Origin: Oscillospiraceae bacterium
GTDB lineage: Bacteria; Bacillota; Clostridia; Oscillospirales; Ruminococcaceae
Reading direction: 5' to 3'
Length of the DNA: 5,651 bases
Assembly (NCBI GenBank): GCA_003445125.1
Contig: DLVP01000083.1
Location: forward strand, 1 to 5,651
Shown: positions 5,193-5,651 of the stretch, piece after piece
Position numbering within the stretch: the first letter of the stretch is position 1
Layout of the letters: every line of letters begins with the position of its first letter
Position numbers and translations under genes: made by a program
Notes under the pieces: model-generated
What the model was told of the DNA's origin: nothing
The model's input: the letters and a program-made list of their open reading frames with translations, nothing else
Database searches by the model: none

Positions 5193-5651
5193 ATGAAAAA
5201 AAGAAGAAGAGGTTCCACGGTTTTTCTCGGTACGGTGACGGTCATTCTGGCAATCACGGTGCTTTTCTTTTTCTGTAAAGGACGCGACATCGTGCAAAAA
5301 TCCGTCGATGCCGCCCTGTCCCAGGACGATACCCGCCTTTCGGCACTTCAACAGCAGATTGACGTGTTGGAAAAAGCCCTTGCGAAAATGCAGGAGGACG
5401 CAGACAAAAAACAGCGCGAATCCGAAGAAAAGGAAGCCGAATGGACAAAAGAGCGGGAATCCTACGAGAAACAGATTGCCGATCTCAAAAAGCAGGTGCT
5501 TGCGTCCAAACCGATCAAGTCCAACACCAAAAGCTGGGCGCCCGCCGAAGGGAAAGTGGCGTATCTGACCTTTGACGACGGTCCGTCCGTCAATACCGAC
5601 AAGATTCTGTCCATTCTGGAAGAAAAGGACGTAAAAGCCACGTGGTTTGTG
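5193..5651 (+). CDS. Membrane-anchored polysaccharide deacetylase (NodB domain), 3'-truncated
   Basis: The first 153 residues of a carbohydrate esterase family 4 protein. The family removes N-acetyl groups from peptidoglycan or other polysaccharides outside the cell. Residues 1-6 are basic (MKKRRR) and 9-28 form one hydrophobic segment without a clear cleavage site, so it is likely an N-terminal anchor with the rest outside. Residues about 45-104 are Glu/Lys/Gln-rich with heptad-like leucines, a probable coiled coil. The NodB domain starts near 122 with YLTFDDGPS. Asp128 and Asp129 are the expected catalytic base and metal ligand, followed by a region ending VKATWFV, where Trp151 replaces the more usual Phe. 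The metal-binding His motif and remaining catalytic residues lie beyond the window end. ATG follows AAGGAGG (5178-5184) by 8 nt. Two tandem promoters precede it, and the divergent neighbour is a phosphate transporter. The substrate cannot be set from this part. Confidence 0.93.
   Translation, partial: MKKRRRGSTVFLGTVTVILAITVLFFFCKGRDIVQKSVDAALSQDDTRLSALQQQIDVLEKALAKMQEDADKKQRESEEKEAEWTKERESYEKQIADLKKQVLASKPIKSNTKSWAPAEGKVAYLTFDDGPSVNTDKILSILEEKDVKATWFV

Noticed and set aside
5308..5568. 86-codon frame inside the deacetylase gene
   Set aside because: The deacetylase frame from 5193 has a good ribosome binding site, membrane anchor and NodB motif. This frame is an Arg/Pro/Lys-rich shadow.

Overview
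The window looks like chromosomal DNA from a Gram-positive Firmicute, most likely class Clostridia (Oscillospiraceae/Ruminococcaceae-like). Four things suggest this. Shine-Dalgarno sites are strong (AAGGAGG or AGGAGG). Promoters are near-consensus sigma-A type with 17-bp spacers. An M24 peptidase is followed by efp, an order familiar from Firmicutes. A small zinc-ribbon protein of a type I associate with Clostridia follows efp. The GC content looks moderate (about half by eye, not computed). The lineage is inferred from protein style; no rRNA or marker search was possible.

Left block (+ strand, 1-1826): the 3' part of an aminopeptidase P-type M24 metallopeptidase; efp (elongation factor P) with its own promoter; and a 151-residue acidic, Cys-rich zinc-ribbon protein, ending at a strong intrinsic terminator. 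efp and the small protein are probably cotranscribed, with a 45-nt gap carrying a 10-bp hairpin over the efp stop codon.

Middle (+ strand, 1840-2649): a PHP-family metal-dependent phosphoesterase whose Shine-Dalgarno touches the tail of the preceding terminator. No promoter is visible between the two. A GC-rich hairpin follows the gene. Then comes a pyrimidine-leaning stretch of about 370 nt with no convincing gene, lying between convergent genes.

Right block: on the - strand, a 588-residue Na/Pi-cotransporter-family membrane protein with a C-terminal PhoU domain (4910 to 3144), with a clear promoter upstream and a terminator downstream. Divergent from it on the + strand is the 5' end of a membrane-anchored, coiled-coil polysaccharide deacetylase (5193 to window end), driven by two tandem near-consensus promoters. 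The 282-nt divergent region is the densest regulatory stretch. It holds three promoters, a TTTACA-N5-TTTACA direct repeat resembling a PhoP box in the transporter leader, a 15-bp palindrome, and a TTCG/CGAA dyad repeated at the same place upstream of both deacetylase -35 boxes.

All the protein families are familiar. I see no mobile element, CRISPR array, RNA gene or new defence or biosynthetic system. The most interesting signals are regulatory: the duplicated promoter module, the PhoP-like repeat, and the terminator abutting a ribosome binding site. The Asp/Cys clusters of the small zinc-ribbon protein also deserve a look.
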